DNA of 64,000 nucleotides from Streptomyces sp. NRRL F-5126 (GTDB lineage Bacteria > Actinomycetota > Actinomycetes > Streptomycetales > Streptomycetaceae): assembly GCF_000721265.1 (NCBI RefSeq), contig NZ_JOFZ01000005.1, positions 248,001 to 312,000 of the forward strand, written 5' to 3'. Of the stretch, positions 54,417 through 62,481 are shown piece after piece (the first letter of the stretch is position 1; each line of letters opens with the position of its first letter). The notes below the pieces were generated by a model. The model was not told the DNA's origin. It was given only the letters and a program-made list of their open reading frames with translations, and searched no databases. Position numbers and translations under genes: made by a program.

Positions 54417-56009
54417 ATGGACGCCCCACCACCCGAGGAGCCCCGGGCCTCGGCCGCGTCAGGGGAAAGCCCCGACGCCATCCCGTCCCTCGCGCTGCGC
54501 AGCCTCGTCGACGACCCCGCGCTCGGACTCACGTCCGTGACCTCGCAGGCGCTGCTGACCAGGCGTGTCAGCTGGGCGCACGTGAGCGAGCTGCCCGATC
54601 CCGGCCCCTACCTGCTGGGCGGCGAGCTGCTGCTCACGGCCGGCCTGGCGCTGCCCGCCGACCCGGGTTCCTACGTCGACGAGCTGGTCACCGCCGGCGT
54701 CGCGGCACTCGGGCTCGGGCTGGCACCCGTGCACCGCTCGGTGCCCCGCGCGCTCGCGGCCGCCTGCGAGGAGCGGGGGCTGCCGCTGCTCACGGTCCCC
54801 GAGTCCACCCCTTTCCACCGGGTCGCCCGCACCGTCGCCGCCGCACTCCAGCGGCGCCACACCGAGCAGCTGCTCGCGCTCGCCGAGGCCCAGGCCGCGA
54901 TCACCGGGGCCGCGCTGCACAGGAACGCGCCGGTGCCCGCCGTCCTCGAAGCGACGGCACGCGCCGTGGGCGGCTGGGCCGCGCTCCTCGACGCGGACGG
55001 CCGCACCCTCGCGACCACATCGGAGGCCCCCGAGCCCGGGGACACGGTCCGGGAGCTGGCCGTGCGGCTCGCCCGCGGCGACGGTCCGCGCAGCGCCGTC
55101 GACCACACGGAAGCCGGCCGGGTCGCGCTCCACCCCGTGGAGGCGGCGGGCGCCGCGGTGCGCGTGCTGCTCCTCGGCGGCGCCCGGCCGGCGCCGGCCG
55201 CCGGCCGTGGCGCGGTCGCCGTGGCGGTGGGGCTGCTCGGGCTGCTTTCCCGAGGCGAGCGGAGCGTGGACCAACAGGGCGGGCTGGCAGCCCTGTTGCT
55301 GCTGGGCGACGACCCGGCGGAGTCGGGGCGCGCCCGGGAACTGCTCGGGGAACTCCTGGCCGGGACGGAGCCCGAAGCCGGCGGTTCGTCTTCTGGCAAC
55401 GGCGGTTCGGCCGGCGAAGAGCCCACGCGGGCAAGGGTGCTGCACGCCGGGCGCCCGCCCGGAGCCACCGCGGACGCCCGCCCGCCGGGCCCGCTCGTCG
55501 ACGTGCGGGCAGACACGCTGCGCGGCGTCGTTCCCGCCGCCATGGGGCGGCCGGAACTCGACCGGCTCCGCGAACGCGGCGACTGGCTCGCCGTGCTCAG
55601 CAGACCCGTGCTGCCCGGCCAACTGCCCGCGGCCGACCGGGAAGCCGGGCTGCTGCTGCGCCAGGCAGCCGAGTCCGGCACACCGCTGGTGGCGGGCGAG
55701 GACGGCCTCGGCATCGCGGGGGCGCTCGACCCGGCGCTCGCGGGGGAGTGGGCGCGGCGGACGCTGGCCCCGCTCCTCGACGACCCGGAGGGGCGCGGCG
55801 GCGCCGAACTGGCCGAGGTGCTGCGCGTGTGGCTGGCCTGCCACGGCGGCTGGGACCGTACCGCCCAGCTGACCGGACTGCACCGCAACAGCGTTCGCCA
55901 TCGAGTAAGGCGCGCGGAGCAATTGCTCGGCGCCGACCTTTCGGACGCGACCGCGCGGGCCGAACTCCTTCTCGCACTCAGGTGGTGGCCGGGCCCGTCG
56001 CATTCCTGA
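54417..56009 (+). CDS. PucR-family regulator
   Basis: 530 aa from ATG 54417. PucR N-terminal domain (VDDPALGLTSVTSQALLTRR, LLTAGLALP, CEERGLPLLTVPESTPFHRVA) and the C-terminal HTH (TGLHRNSVRHRVRRAEQLLG). It diverges from the ureohydrolase gene across 180 bases and is the likely regulator of it. The middle is Gly/Ser/Ala-rich. Confidence 0.88.
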   Translation: MDAPPPEEPRASAASGESPDAIPSLALRSLVDDPALGLTSVTSQALLTRRVSWAHVSELPDPGPYLLGGELLLTAGLALPADPGSYVDELVTAGVAALGLGLAPVHRSVPRALAAACEERGLPLLTVPESTPFHRVARTVAAALQRRHTEQLLALAEAQAAITGAALHRNAPVPAVLEATARAVGGWAALLDADGRTLATTSEAPEPGDTVRELAVRLARGDGPRSAVDHTEAGRVALHPVEAAGAAVRVLLLGGARPAPAAGRGAVAVAVGLLGLLSRGERSVDQQGGLAALLLLGDDPAESGRARELLGELLAGTEPEAGGSSSGNGGSAGEEPTRARVLHAGRPPGATADARPPGPLVDVRADTLRGVVPAAMGRPELDRLRERGDWLAVLSRPVLPGQLPAADREAGLLLRQAAESGTPLVAGEDGLGIAGALDPALAGEWARRTLAPLLDDPEGRGGAELAEVLRVWLACHGGWDRTAQLTGLHRNSVRHRVRRAEQLLGADLSDATARAELLLALRWWPGPSHS

Positions 56010-56509
56010 CGCTGTATTCGATGGCGGCATCCCTCTTCTTTCGGGAGCGGTCATCTTTCCCGTGCTTTTGACAGCACGTCAGAATTGAGCACGGGGATAC
56101 CGTGCGACTCGCGGGGTGAATGACAGTGGTGCTTCCGCCGGGCGGGTTCCGCTTCGCTGACCGGCCTTCAAGCTGTGCGTTCCCTATGAGGCAGGCCTGC
56201 GTGGCTGTATGGGAGTATTTGTCCAATTAGTACCTAAGGGGTTGTCTGGGGCGTTCGGGTAACTTGTAGCTGTCTGGCGTGTGTTGTGAAGGGTGGTTGA
56301 CCTTCCGATCGGTGATATGTATCACCTGTCGGTCATCTTGCCGCTTCCTGTAGGCAGCCCATGTGGGCGTTGTGTGCGGCGTGTTGGCATTCCGGAAGGC
56401 GATCCGGTGATCGCTGGGTTCCTGGCTTTGAGTGCCCGGGGCATGGCTGAGCGAATTCGCAACTTGTTTCGCCGCGAGGTCTTCGCTTACGTTCTCGTCA
56501 TTCCGGACA
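56010..56509. other. Long upstream region of the LysM/SLT gene, non-coding
   Basis: Part of a 685-base gene-free interval that is markedly less GC-rich than the rest (T-rich around 56025-56075 and 56220-56350). It contains a possible promoter (TTGACC 56297-56302, 17 bases, TATCAC 56320-56325) overlapped by the CRP-like palindrome. TTTTGACA at 56066-56073 lacks a good -10. No coding frame with support was found. Confidence 0.55.
56311..56326. promoter_or_regulatory. CRP-like palindrome
   Basis: GGTGATATGTATCACC is a perfect inverted repeat that contains GTGA-N6-TCAC, the core of CRP/FNR-family sites. It lies about 185 bases upstream of the riboswitch and overlaps the best -10 candidate. In S. 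coelicolor, CRP is known to act at cell-wall lytic genes such as rpfA. Binding here is an inference. Confidence 0.6.
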
Positions 56510-56680
56510 GACCGCCGAATCCTGCCGCTGTCCGGATACCTCAACCATTCATCCATTCGGCAGGAGCGGGGGACCCAGGTAAGCCGCCGAGTCGCGAACG
56601 CGGAACGGCTAGGGGTGAAGTCGCATTCGTGCGGCCGGGCATCTCCAGCCCGAACCCGACAGCTCACCTCGCAGGCGACG
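56510..56680 (+). promoter_or_regulatory. ydaO/yuaA-type c-di-AMP riboswitch
   Basis: The conserved blocks are in order: CCGAATCCTGCC (56516-56527), GGCAGGAGCGGGGGACCCAG (56559-56578), GGGGTGAAG (56612-56620), then GCATCTCCAGCCCGAACC followed by CGACAGCTCACCTCGCAGGC, ending about 56676. The CCGAACC...CAGCTcACCTCG 3' block is the family hallmark. Such riboswitches turn genes off when cyclic di-AMP is high and often control lysins and rpf genes in actinobacteria. It ends about 15 bases before the ATG, so control at the ribosome site is possible. Confidence 0.85.
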
Positions 56681-56694
56681 GAGAGGAATTCAGC

Positions 56695-57534
56695 ATGCCC
56701 AAAAAGGCCATTCACCGCCGTCCCATGCCCCGCTCGCTGTCCCGCGGACTGATGGCAGCAGGTGTGGGAAGCGCCGTGTTCGCCGTCCCGCTGCTGACCG
56801 CCACCGGCGCCAGCGCCGCGCCCGTCGCGCAGTCGGTGAGCCACGAGGCGGCCGTGCACCAGGCGCCCAAGGCGCCCGCCGCGGTCAAGGCGGCCGCCAA
56901 GAAGGCCGCCGCCCCGTACACCGTTGTCAGCGGCGACTCGCTCTACAAGATCGCGACCTCGCACTCGCTGTCCGGCGGCTGGAAGAAGCTGTACCAGGTC
57001 AACCGGGACGCCGTCGGCGCCAACCCGAACCTGATCCACCCCGGCCTCAAGCTGACGCTGCACGGCGGTGCCGCCCGGACCGCGGCGCACAAGGCCACGG
57101 GCTCGGAGCACAAGGCCACGACCCTGAAGGCCCAGAACACCGCGGACTCCGCCCCGGCCGCCAAGGCGCCCGCCGCGCAGACGTCCACCAAGCAGGCGTC
57201 CACCACGACCTACTCGGACAACCTGGACGGCTGGATCAAGCAGTCGCTGGCCATCATGGCCCAGCACGGCATCCCCGGCAGCTACGACGGCATCTACCGC
57301 AACATCATGCGCGAGTCGTCCGGCAACCCGCAGGCGATCAACAACTGGGACTCCAACGCCGCGCAGGGCACCCCGTCCAAGGGCCTGCTCCAGGTGATCG
57401 ACCCCACGTTCAACACGTACCACGTGGCCGGCACCTCGATGGACCCGTACGACCCGGTCGCGAACATCACCGCGGCGTGCAACTACGCCGCCGCCGTGTA
57501 CGGCTCGATCGACAACGTGAACGGCCCGTACTAG
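56695..57534 (+). CDS. Secreted LysM/SLT transglycosylase-like protein
   Basis: 279 aa from ATG 56695, with GGAGAGG upstream. A signal peptide (about 45 residues, cut near TGASA-AP), then an Ala/Lys linker, a LysM domain (YTVVSGDSLYKIATSHSL, about residues 80-125) that binds peptidoglycan, a second low-complexity linker, and a C-terminal goose-lysozyme/SLT-like domain with IMRESSGNPQAINNWDSNA and KGLLQVI. It remodels the cell wall during growth or spore germination. Regulated in the leader by the c-di-AMP riboswitch. Confidence 0.9.
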   Translation: MPKKAIHRRPMPRSLSRGLMAAGVGSAVFAVPLLTATGASAAPVAQSVSHEAAVHQAPKAPAAVKAAAKKAAAPYTVVSGDSLYKIATSHSLSGGWKKLYQVNRDAVGANPNLIHPGLKLTLHGGAARTAAHKATGSEHKATTLKAQNTADSAPAAKAPAAQTSTKQASTTTYSDNLDGWIKQSLAIMAQHGIPGSYDGIYRNIMRESSGNPQAINNWDSNAAQGTPSKGLLQVIDPTFNTYHVAGTSMDPYDPVANITAACNYAAAVYGSIDNVNGPY

Positions 57535-57554
57535 ACGGGACGCGCCACCCGGTG

Positions 57555-57586
57555 GCGTGCGTGGCATCGGCGGATGCCCCGCACGC
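57555..57586 (+). terminator. First hairpin after the LysM/SLT gene
   Basis: GCGTGCGTGGCATC pairs with GATGCCCCGCACGC across a four-base loop (GGCG): a 14-bp stem with a single mismatch, 20 bases after the stop. It may act with the stronger hairpin further on. Confidence 0.6.
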
Positions 57587-57610
57587 CGCACCGGTGGCAC
57601 GGCGCCCCTC

Positions 57611-57671
57611 CTCGGCGCCCTGGCCCGGACGGCTCAGCCTGTCCGGATCAGGGCGCCGAGTCCTTTTTGTT
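57611..57671 (+). terminator. Rho-independent terminator with T-run, reaching into the LCP gene
   Basis: Outer arms CTCGGCGCCCTG (57611-57622) and their exact complement (57649-57660) flank an inner 6-bp stem (CCGGAC/GTCCGG); TCCTTTTTGTT follows at once. This is a textbook intrinsic terminator for the plus-strand gene. Its right arm includes the LCP stop codon, and the T-run is the antisense of that gene's lysine codons. Confidence 0.8.
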
Positions 57672-59426
57672 CGGTGATGCCGTGTATGCCTGAGATGGCG
57701 TCATCGGTACGCCGTTGATCTCGACGGTCTTGTACTTGCTGACCTTCGCGCACGACGTCGAGTCGTCCGCGTGCTCGGCGTGCGCACCGGAGACGGCCGC
57801 GTGCGTGTCGGCCTTCGAGCCGCCGGACCCCGAGCCGCCCGGGAAGGACGTACCGCTCGTCCAGTCGGCGCCGATGGTGAGCACGACGCCGGGCGTGCCG
57901 GTGGACGACAGGCGGGACGACGGCAGGCCGAGCGCGTCAGCCACGGTCTGGGCCTGCGCCTTCTGGCCCGGGCCGTAGGCGAGCGTGGTCTTCGACTGCG
58001 GGGTGCTCGCGTTCCCGTACGTGCCGGCGCCGAACCCCTTGGCGGTGAGCGCGGCGCCGACCGCGGCCGCCCGGCCCGAGGTGCTCGTGCCGTTGTCCAC
58101 GCTCACCGTGACGTCGGAGGGCGCGACCGTGGCGGACGACGAGGGGCCGCTGCCCGAGCCGCCGGAGGCCGGGGACTTCGACGCCCCCGTCTTCTTGCCC
58201 GCGGACGTCTTCTTGCCGTCGGGCGATGTCAGCGGCTTGTCGTCGGCGATCGCGGCGAACAGCGCCGACGCGCCCGGCGCCGGGATCACCCGGTTCGCGT
58301 TCGTCGGATCGGTGCCCGTCTGCATCGTGGTGAACGTGATCCGCTTCGGCGGGACCTTGTTCAGGTCGTCGGCCAGGCCGATCAGCTTCGCGATGCTGCC
58401 CAGGCCGGTGTCCACGGTCATGGCCTTGGTGGCCGTGTCGGCCAGTGCGTAGACCTTGGTGGGATCGCTGAGCGTGCCGGCGCTCTTGAGCTTGCGGATC
58501 ATGGCGCCGAGGAAGATGTGCTGCGCGTACGTGCGGCTGAGGTCGCTGCCGTCGCCGAGGCCGTGCCGCGTCCTGACGAACTCGAGCGCCGCGTCGCCCT
58601 TGAGGGTGTGCTGACCCTTGGAGAGCTTGAGGTGCGAGTAGGTGTCGTAGACGTTGTCCGACACGCACACCGACACACCGCCCACCGCGTCCGACATCTT
58701 CACGACTCCCGCGAAGTCGAGCATGACGAAGTGGTCGATGGTGATGCCCGTGAGCTGCCGCACGGTCTTGACCTGGCAGGCAGGCCCGTACTGCAGGGCG
58801 CTGTTGATCTGTCCCTCGTAGCCCGGTGTCGAGGGGCCGCCGTTCGTCCCCTGGCAGGCGGGGACCCGGGTCATCGTGTCGCGGGGGATGCTCATGGCGG
58901 TGGCGTTGGAGCGGTCCGCCGAGATGTGCACGACCATCTCGACGTCGGCGTTGTGGCCCGCCGTCGAGTCGCTCGACCCGCAGCCGCCGCCGAGCTTGCA
59001 GTCGTCCTTGGAGTTCCTGCCGTCGGAGCCGATCACGAGCACGTTGATCGGGGTCCTGCCGAACGAGTCCGCCTTCTCCTTGCCGCCGCCCCCGATGGAG
59101 ACGCTCTTGATGTTGCCGCTGAGGTGCTCGTACAGGTAGGCGCCGCCGCCCGCGGTGATCAGCACCAGCGCGGAGACCACGCCGAGCACGATCCGCAGGA
59201 CGCGCCTGCGCCGCGACGGCGGCCTCGCGCGGCGGCGCCTGCGGCCGCCGTCACCCGCGCGTGCCGCCTTGCGGGCCGCGGCCCTGCCGCCGCCCGGCGG
59301 CTCCTGGGCCGAGCCGGCTGAGGGCGGACGCGCCGTGCCGTGACCCGGCGTCCGCTGACGCGGCGGGCCCGAGGGACGATGCCGCGTCGCCTGCCGGGAA
59401 GGCTCCCCGTCCCGCGGGTCCGTCAT
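57648..59426 (-). CDS. LytR-CpsA-Psr family protein (cell-wall glycopolymer ligase)
   Basis: 592 aa. A 70-residue Arg/Pro-rich cytoplasmic tail, one transmembrane segment (VLRIVLGVVSALVLITAGGG), then the LCP domain with INVLVIGSDGRN, the Arg cluster SIPRDTMTRVP and LEFVRTRHG. A LytR_C domain follows a Ser/Gly-rich linker (VTVSVDNGTSTSG). LCP enzymes transfer wall teichoic acid or similar polymers from lipid carriers to peptidoglycan. Convergent with the LysM/SLT gene, a functional neighbour. Confidence 0.92.
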   Translation of the reverse strand: MTDPRDGEPSRQATRHRPSGPPRQRTPGHGTARPPSAGSAQEPPGGGRAAARKAARAGDGGRRRRRARPPSRRRRVLRIVLGVVSALVLITAGGGAYLYEHLSGNIKSVSIGGGGKEKADSFGRTPINVLVIGSDGRNSKDDCKLGGGCGSSDSTAGHNADVEMVVHISADRSNATAMSIPRDTMTRVPACQGTNGGPSTPGYEGQINSALQYGPACQVKTVRQLTGITIDHFVMLDFAGVVKMSDAVGGVSVCVSDNVYDTYSHLKLSKGQHTLKGDAALEFVRTRHGLGDGSDLSRTYAQHIFLGAMIRKLKSAGTLSDPTKVYALADTATKAMTVDTGLGSIAKLIGLADDLNKVPPKRITFTTMQTGTDPTNANRVIPAPGASALFAAIADDKPLTSPDGKKTSAGKKTGASKSPASGGSGSGPSSSATVAPSDVTVSVDNGTSTSGRAAAVGAALTAKGFGAGTYGNASTPQSKTTLAYGPGQKAQAQTVADALGLPSSRLSSTGTPGVVLTIGADWTSGTSFPGGSGSGGSKADTHAAVSGAHAEHADDSTSCAKVSKYKTVEINGVPMTPSQAYTASPNKKDSAP

Positions 59427-59734
59427 CTGCGAGCTCCCTGTCCGTCAGTGGTCGTGGCCGAGTGCGGACGGCCGGCGCGCGATGTCGCGGGTCGTCTTCG
59501 CACGGGCCGCACTCTGCAGGATGCACAGGGGCGCGCGGAGGTTGCGGGCGGCGTGCGGGAGCTTCGTCACGCCTGCGGACCCCGGACCCTCTGCCGGCAT
59601 GCGACGCCACCTCCGAATGCGACGGGTTCACGAGCGGCCCGGCTGTGCCGGGAACCGCCCACACCCTTGCACGTCATTCTGTGGAGGTCCACGTCGGAGG
59701 GGGCCCGGGCTCCCTTCGACGCCTCGGCCGAAGG
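59427..59734. other. Intergenic region upstream of LCP and downstream of the aromatic operon
   Basis: About 308 bases between two minus-strand units. It should carry the LCP promoter and the terminator of the operon ending at 59735. I see no clear hairpin, promoter hexamers or coding frame. Confidence 0.4.
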
Positions 59735-60730
59735 TCAGATCACCGCCGCCTCGATCGCCTCGGGCGCGAACAGCTCCTCCGGCGTGCGCAGCCGGTCGGA
59801 GAGCCCTTGCTCGTGGTGGTAGCGCAGGAACGTTGACAAAGCTGACAGCGTCGTGCGGCCCAGGCCGTACGCCCAGTAGTCCTCGCCGAGCAGCGCCCTC
59901 GCCTCCTCGAACTGCGAGGTCAGCCAGGGCAGGGTGAAGCGAAGCGCCGACGTGTCGTACAGGCCCGCGTACGCCTCCTCCTTCGCGGCCAGCAGCGCCT
60001 TGTACAGCGACTGCGCGACCCAGCGGTTCGCCTCGTACACGTCGCGCCGCACGGCGACCACGTGCATGATCGGGAAGATGCCGGTGTCCGCGTAGTACTC
60101 CTTCTCCGCCGCCACGAAGTCGGGGAACACCCGTCGCACGCGCGCGTCGCCGGCCACGAAGGGGCTGGGGATGCGCGGGGTGTACAGCGCGTCGATCTCG
60201 CCGCTCGCCAGCATCGACGACAGGGTCGCGTCGCCCGTGATCGGGCTGATGCGCAGCGAGCCCGGCAGCGGGACCTTCGCCTTCTCCACCCGGCCGGTGC
60301 CCTCCTGGCCGCCGGTGCGGTAGGTGACCGAGTCGAAGGGCACGCCGTGGCGGTCGGAGAGGATGCCGCGCATCCACACGTTCGCCGTCAGCTGGTACTC
60401 GGGGTTGCCGACCACCTTGCCCCGCAGGTCCTCCGGGCGCTCGATACCCGACCCCGCGTTGCAGTACAGCGCGCCGTGCCGGAACATCCTCGACGTGTAC
60501 ACCGGCAGCGCCACGAACGGCGAAGGATCCTGCCGCAGCGAGAGGACGTACGAGGACAGCGACAGCTCCGCCACCTCGAACTCCTGGTGGCGCATCATCC
60601 GGAAGAAGGTCTCTTCCACGGGCAGCCGCAGGTAGTTGAGGTCGATGCCGTCCGGCCTGATGGTGCCCTCCTGGAGGGCACGGGTGCGGTCGTAGTCGCC
60701 GCAGGCCATCGTCAGTCGCAGGCGTGACAT
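59735..60730 (-). CDS. 4,5-dihydroxyphthalate-decarboxylase-like protein
   Basis: 331 aa, no signal peptide, so a cytoplasmic enzyme rather than a transporter component. Begins LRLTMACGDYDRTRALQEG, then VEETFFRMMRHQEFEVAELS and LRGKVVGNPEYQLTANVWMRG, which match the phthalate-pathway decarboxylase family (periplasmic-binding-protein fold). Known members convert 4,5-dihydroxyphthalate to protocatechuate. It is the last gene of a four-gene coupled operon, six bases after LigJ. Confidence 0.75.
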   Translation of the reverse strand: MSRLRLTMACGDYDRTRALQEGTIRPDGIDLNYLRLPVEETFFRMMRHQEFEVAELSLSSYVLSLRQDPSPFVALPVYTSRMFRHGALYCNAGSGIERPEDLRGKVVGNPEYQLTANVWMRGILSDRHGVPFDSVTYRTGGQEGTGRVEKAKVPLPGSLRISPITGDATLSSMLASGEIDALYTPRIPSPFVAGDARVRRVFPDFVAAEKEYYADTGIFPIMHVVAVRRDVYEANRWVAQSLYKALLAAKEEAYAGLYDTSALRFTLPWLTSQFEEARALLGEDYWAYGLGRTTLSALSTFLRYHHEQGLSDRLRTPEELFAPEAIEAAVI

Positions 60731-60736
60731 GCCTGA

Positions 60737-61759
60737 TCACCTTCCCTGTGCGATGAGGAGCGCGTCGAGCCGCGGGTAGACGCGGCGCGCGTTCGTCTCG
60801 TAGACCATGGCGAGCTGCTCGCCGGTGAGGCCGGTGCCGTCCACGTAGCGCTTGGTGTCGTCCCACGCCACCCCGGTCGCCGGGTCGGCGCCGCGCACGG
60901 CGCCCAGCATCTCCGAGGCGAACAGGACGTTGCCCGTGCCGACGACACGGGTCAGCAGGTCCACACCGGGCTGGTGGTAGACGCAGGTGTCGAAGAAGAC
61001 GTTGTCCTTGAGGTGTTCGGCCGGGTCCGGGTGTCCCATCCGCATCGCGAGGCCGCGGTAGCGGCCCCAGTGGTACGGGACCGCCCCGCCGCCGTGCGGG
61101 ATGACGAGGCGCAGCCCGGGGAAGCGGTCGAACAGGTCGGCCTGGACGAGCTGCATGAACACCGACGTGTCGGCGTTCAGGTAGTGCGCGCCGAGCGTGT
61201 GGAAGGAGGGGTTGCAGGACGTCGAGACGTGCACCATCGCCGGTACGCCCAGGTCCTCCAGCACCTCGTACAGCGGGAACCAGTACGGGTCGGTCAGCGG
61301 CGGCGACGTCCAATGGCCGCCAGACGGGTCGGGGTTGAGGTTGCAGCCGACGAACCCCAGCTCCCCGACGCAGCGCCGCAGCTCGGCTATCACACCGTCG
61401 AGCGGACCGTTCGGCGTCTGCGGCAGCTGGCACACGGCGGCGAAGTGCTCGGGGAACAGCAGGGACACCCGGTGGACGAGGTCGTTGCTCGCCTCGGCCC
61501 ACGCGTGTGCCGTCGCCGTGTCGGTGACGTGGTGCTCCATGCCCGAGGCCTTCGGCGAGAACAGCATCAGGTCGCCGCCGCGCTCCCGCAACACCTTCAG
61601 CTGGTGGTCGACCACCGACTCGCGCAGCGCGTCGTCCGTGACGGGCGCCATCGCAGGCACCGCCCGTCCCGGCTCGGCCAGGCGCGCCAACTGCGCGTCG
61701 CGGAAGGCCTGCAGCTGCGGCGGCGCGGTCGTGTAGTGGCCGTGGCAGTCGATGATCAC
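60737..61759 (-). CDS. ligJ: 4-oxalomesaconate hydratase (LigJ-like amidohydrolase-fold enzyme)
   Basis: 340 aa. The N-terminus MIIDCHGHYTTAPPQLQAFR is the LigJ hallmark; later zinc and substrate residues are in VHVSTSCNPSF, VIPHGGGAVPYHWGR and FASEMLGAVRG. It hydrates 4-oxalomesaconate to 4-carboxy-4-hydroxy-2-oxoadipate in the protocatechuate 4,5-cleavage pathway. ATG 61759 overlaps the aldolase stop by four bases. Confidence 0.88.
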   Translation of the reverse strand: MIIDCHGHYTTAPPQLQAFRDAQLARLAEPGRAVPAMAPVTDDALRESVVDHQLKVLRERGGDLMLFSPKASGMEHHVTDTATAHAWAEASNDLVHRVSLLFPEHFAAVCQLPQTPNGPLDGVIAELRRCVGELGFVGCNLNPDPSGGHWTSPPLTDPYWFPLYEVLEDLGVPAMVHVSTSCNPSFHTLGAHYLNADTSVFMQLVQADLFDRFPGLRLVIPHGGGAVPYHWGRYRGLAMRMGHPDPAEHLKDNVFFDTCVYHQPGVDLLTRVVGTGNVLFASEMLGAVRGADPATGVAWDDTKRYVDGTGLTGEQLAMVYETNARRVYPRLDALLIAQGR

Positions 61760-62481
61760 CGGGCCGTCACCCCGCGGCCGTCCTCGCGTCCCGCCAGGTC
61801 GGCGTGGTCGGCGTAGGTGAGGCCCTTCGCGGCGAGGCGCTCCCTCATCGCCCCGACGTCCAGGCTCAGTTCACCGCGCGCGTAGCGCTCGCGCGAGCGT
61901 GCCTCCTTGTCCTCGCGCGCCCGGCAGGCCGCCGCCACGTCGGCCGCACGGCCCCGTGGTACGGCCACGACGCCGTCGTCGTCCGCGACGATCACGTCGC
62001 CCGGGTCGATCCGCTGCCCGGCGCACGCCAGTGGCAGCCCGACGTCGCCGAGGGTCTCCTTCACCGTGCCGAACGCGCAGACGTGGCGCGACCACACGGG
62101 GAATCCCATCGCGGTCAGCTCGGCTACGTCGCGGCACCCCGCGTCGATGACCAGGCCGCGCACACCGCGCGCGGCCACGGCCGTGGCGAGCAGCTCGCCG
62201 AAGTACCCGGCGTCGGAGGGCGACGTGGGGGAGACCACCAGGACGTCGCCCGGCCTGCACTGCTCGACCGCCACGTGCAGCGTCCAGTTGTCCGCGGGCG
62301 GCACGCTCACCGTCACGGCCGAGCCCGCGATGTGGCCGCCCGCGAAGACCGGCCTGAGCGCGGAGGACAGCAGCCCGGTGCGCCCCTGCGCCTCGTGGAC
62401 CGTCGCCACGCCGTACCGTGCGAGCGCGTCCACGGCGGCCTCGTCCGCGCGCGGTGTGTCCCGTACGACGAGGCCGCTCAT
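61756..62481 (-). CDS. ligK: 4-carboxy-4-hydroxy-2-oxoadipate aldolase/oxaloacetate decarboxylase (LigK-like)
   Basis: 241 aa, class II pyruvate aldolase of the RraA-like fold. VATVHEAQGRTGLL, HVAVEQCRPGDVLVVS, GLVIDAGCRDVAEL with the metal-site Asp and Arg, and PGDVIVADDDGVVAVPR are typical. It cleaves the LigJ product to pyruvate and oxaloacetate. Coupled to both neighbours by ATGA overlaps. Confidence 0.88.
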   Translation of the reverse strand: MSGLVVRDTPRADEAAVDALARYGVATVHEAQGRTGLLSSALRPVFAGGHIAGSAVTVSVPPADNWTLHVAVEQCRPGDVLVVSPTSPSDAGYFGELLATAVAARGVRGLVIDAGCRDVAELTAMGFPVWSRHVCAFGTVKETLGDVGLPLACAGQRIDPGDVIVADDDGVVAVPRGRAADVAAACRAREDKEARSRERYARGELSLDVGAMRERLAAKGLTYADHADLAGREDGRGVTAR

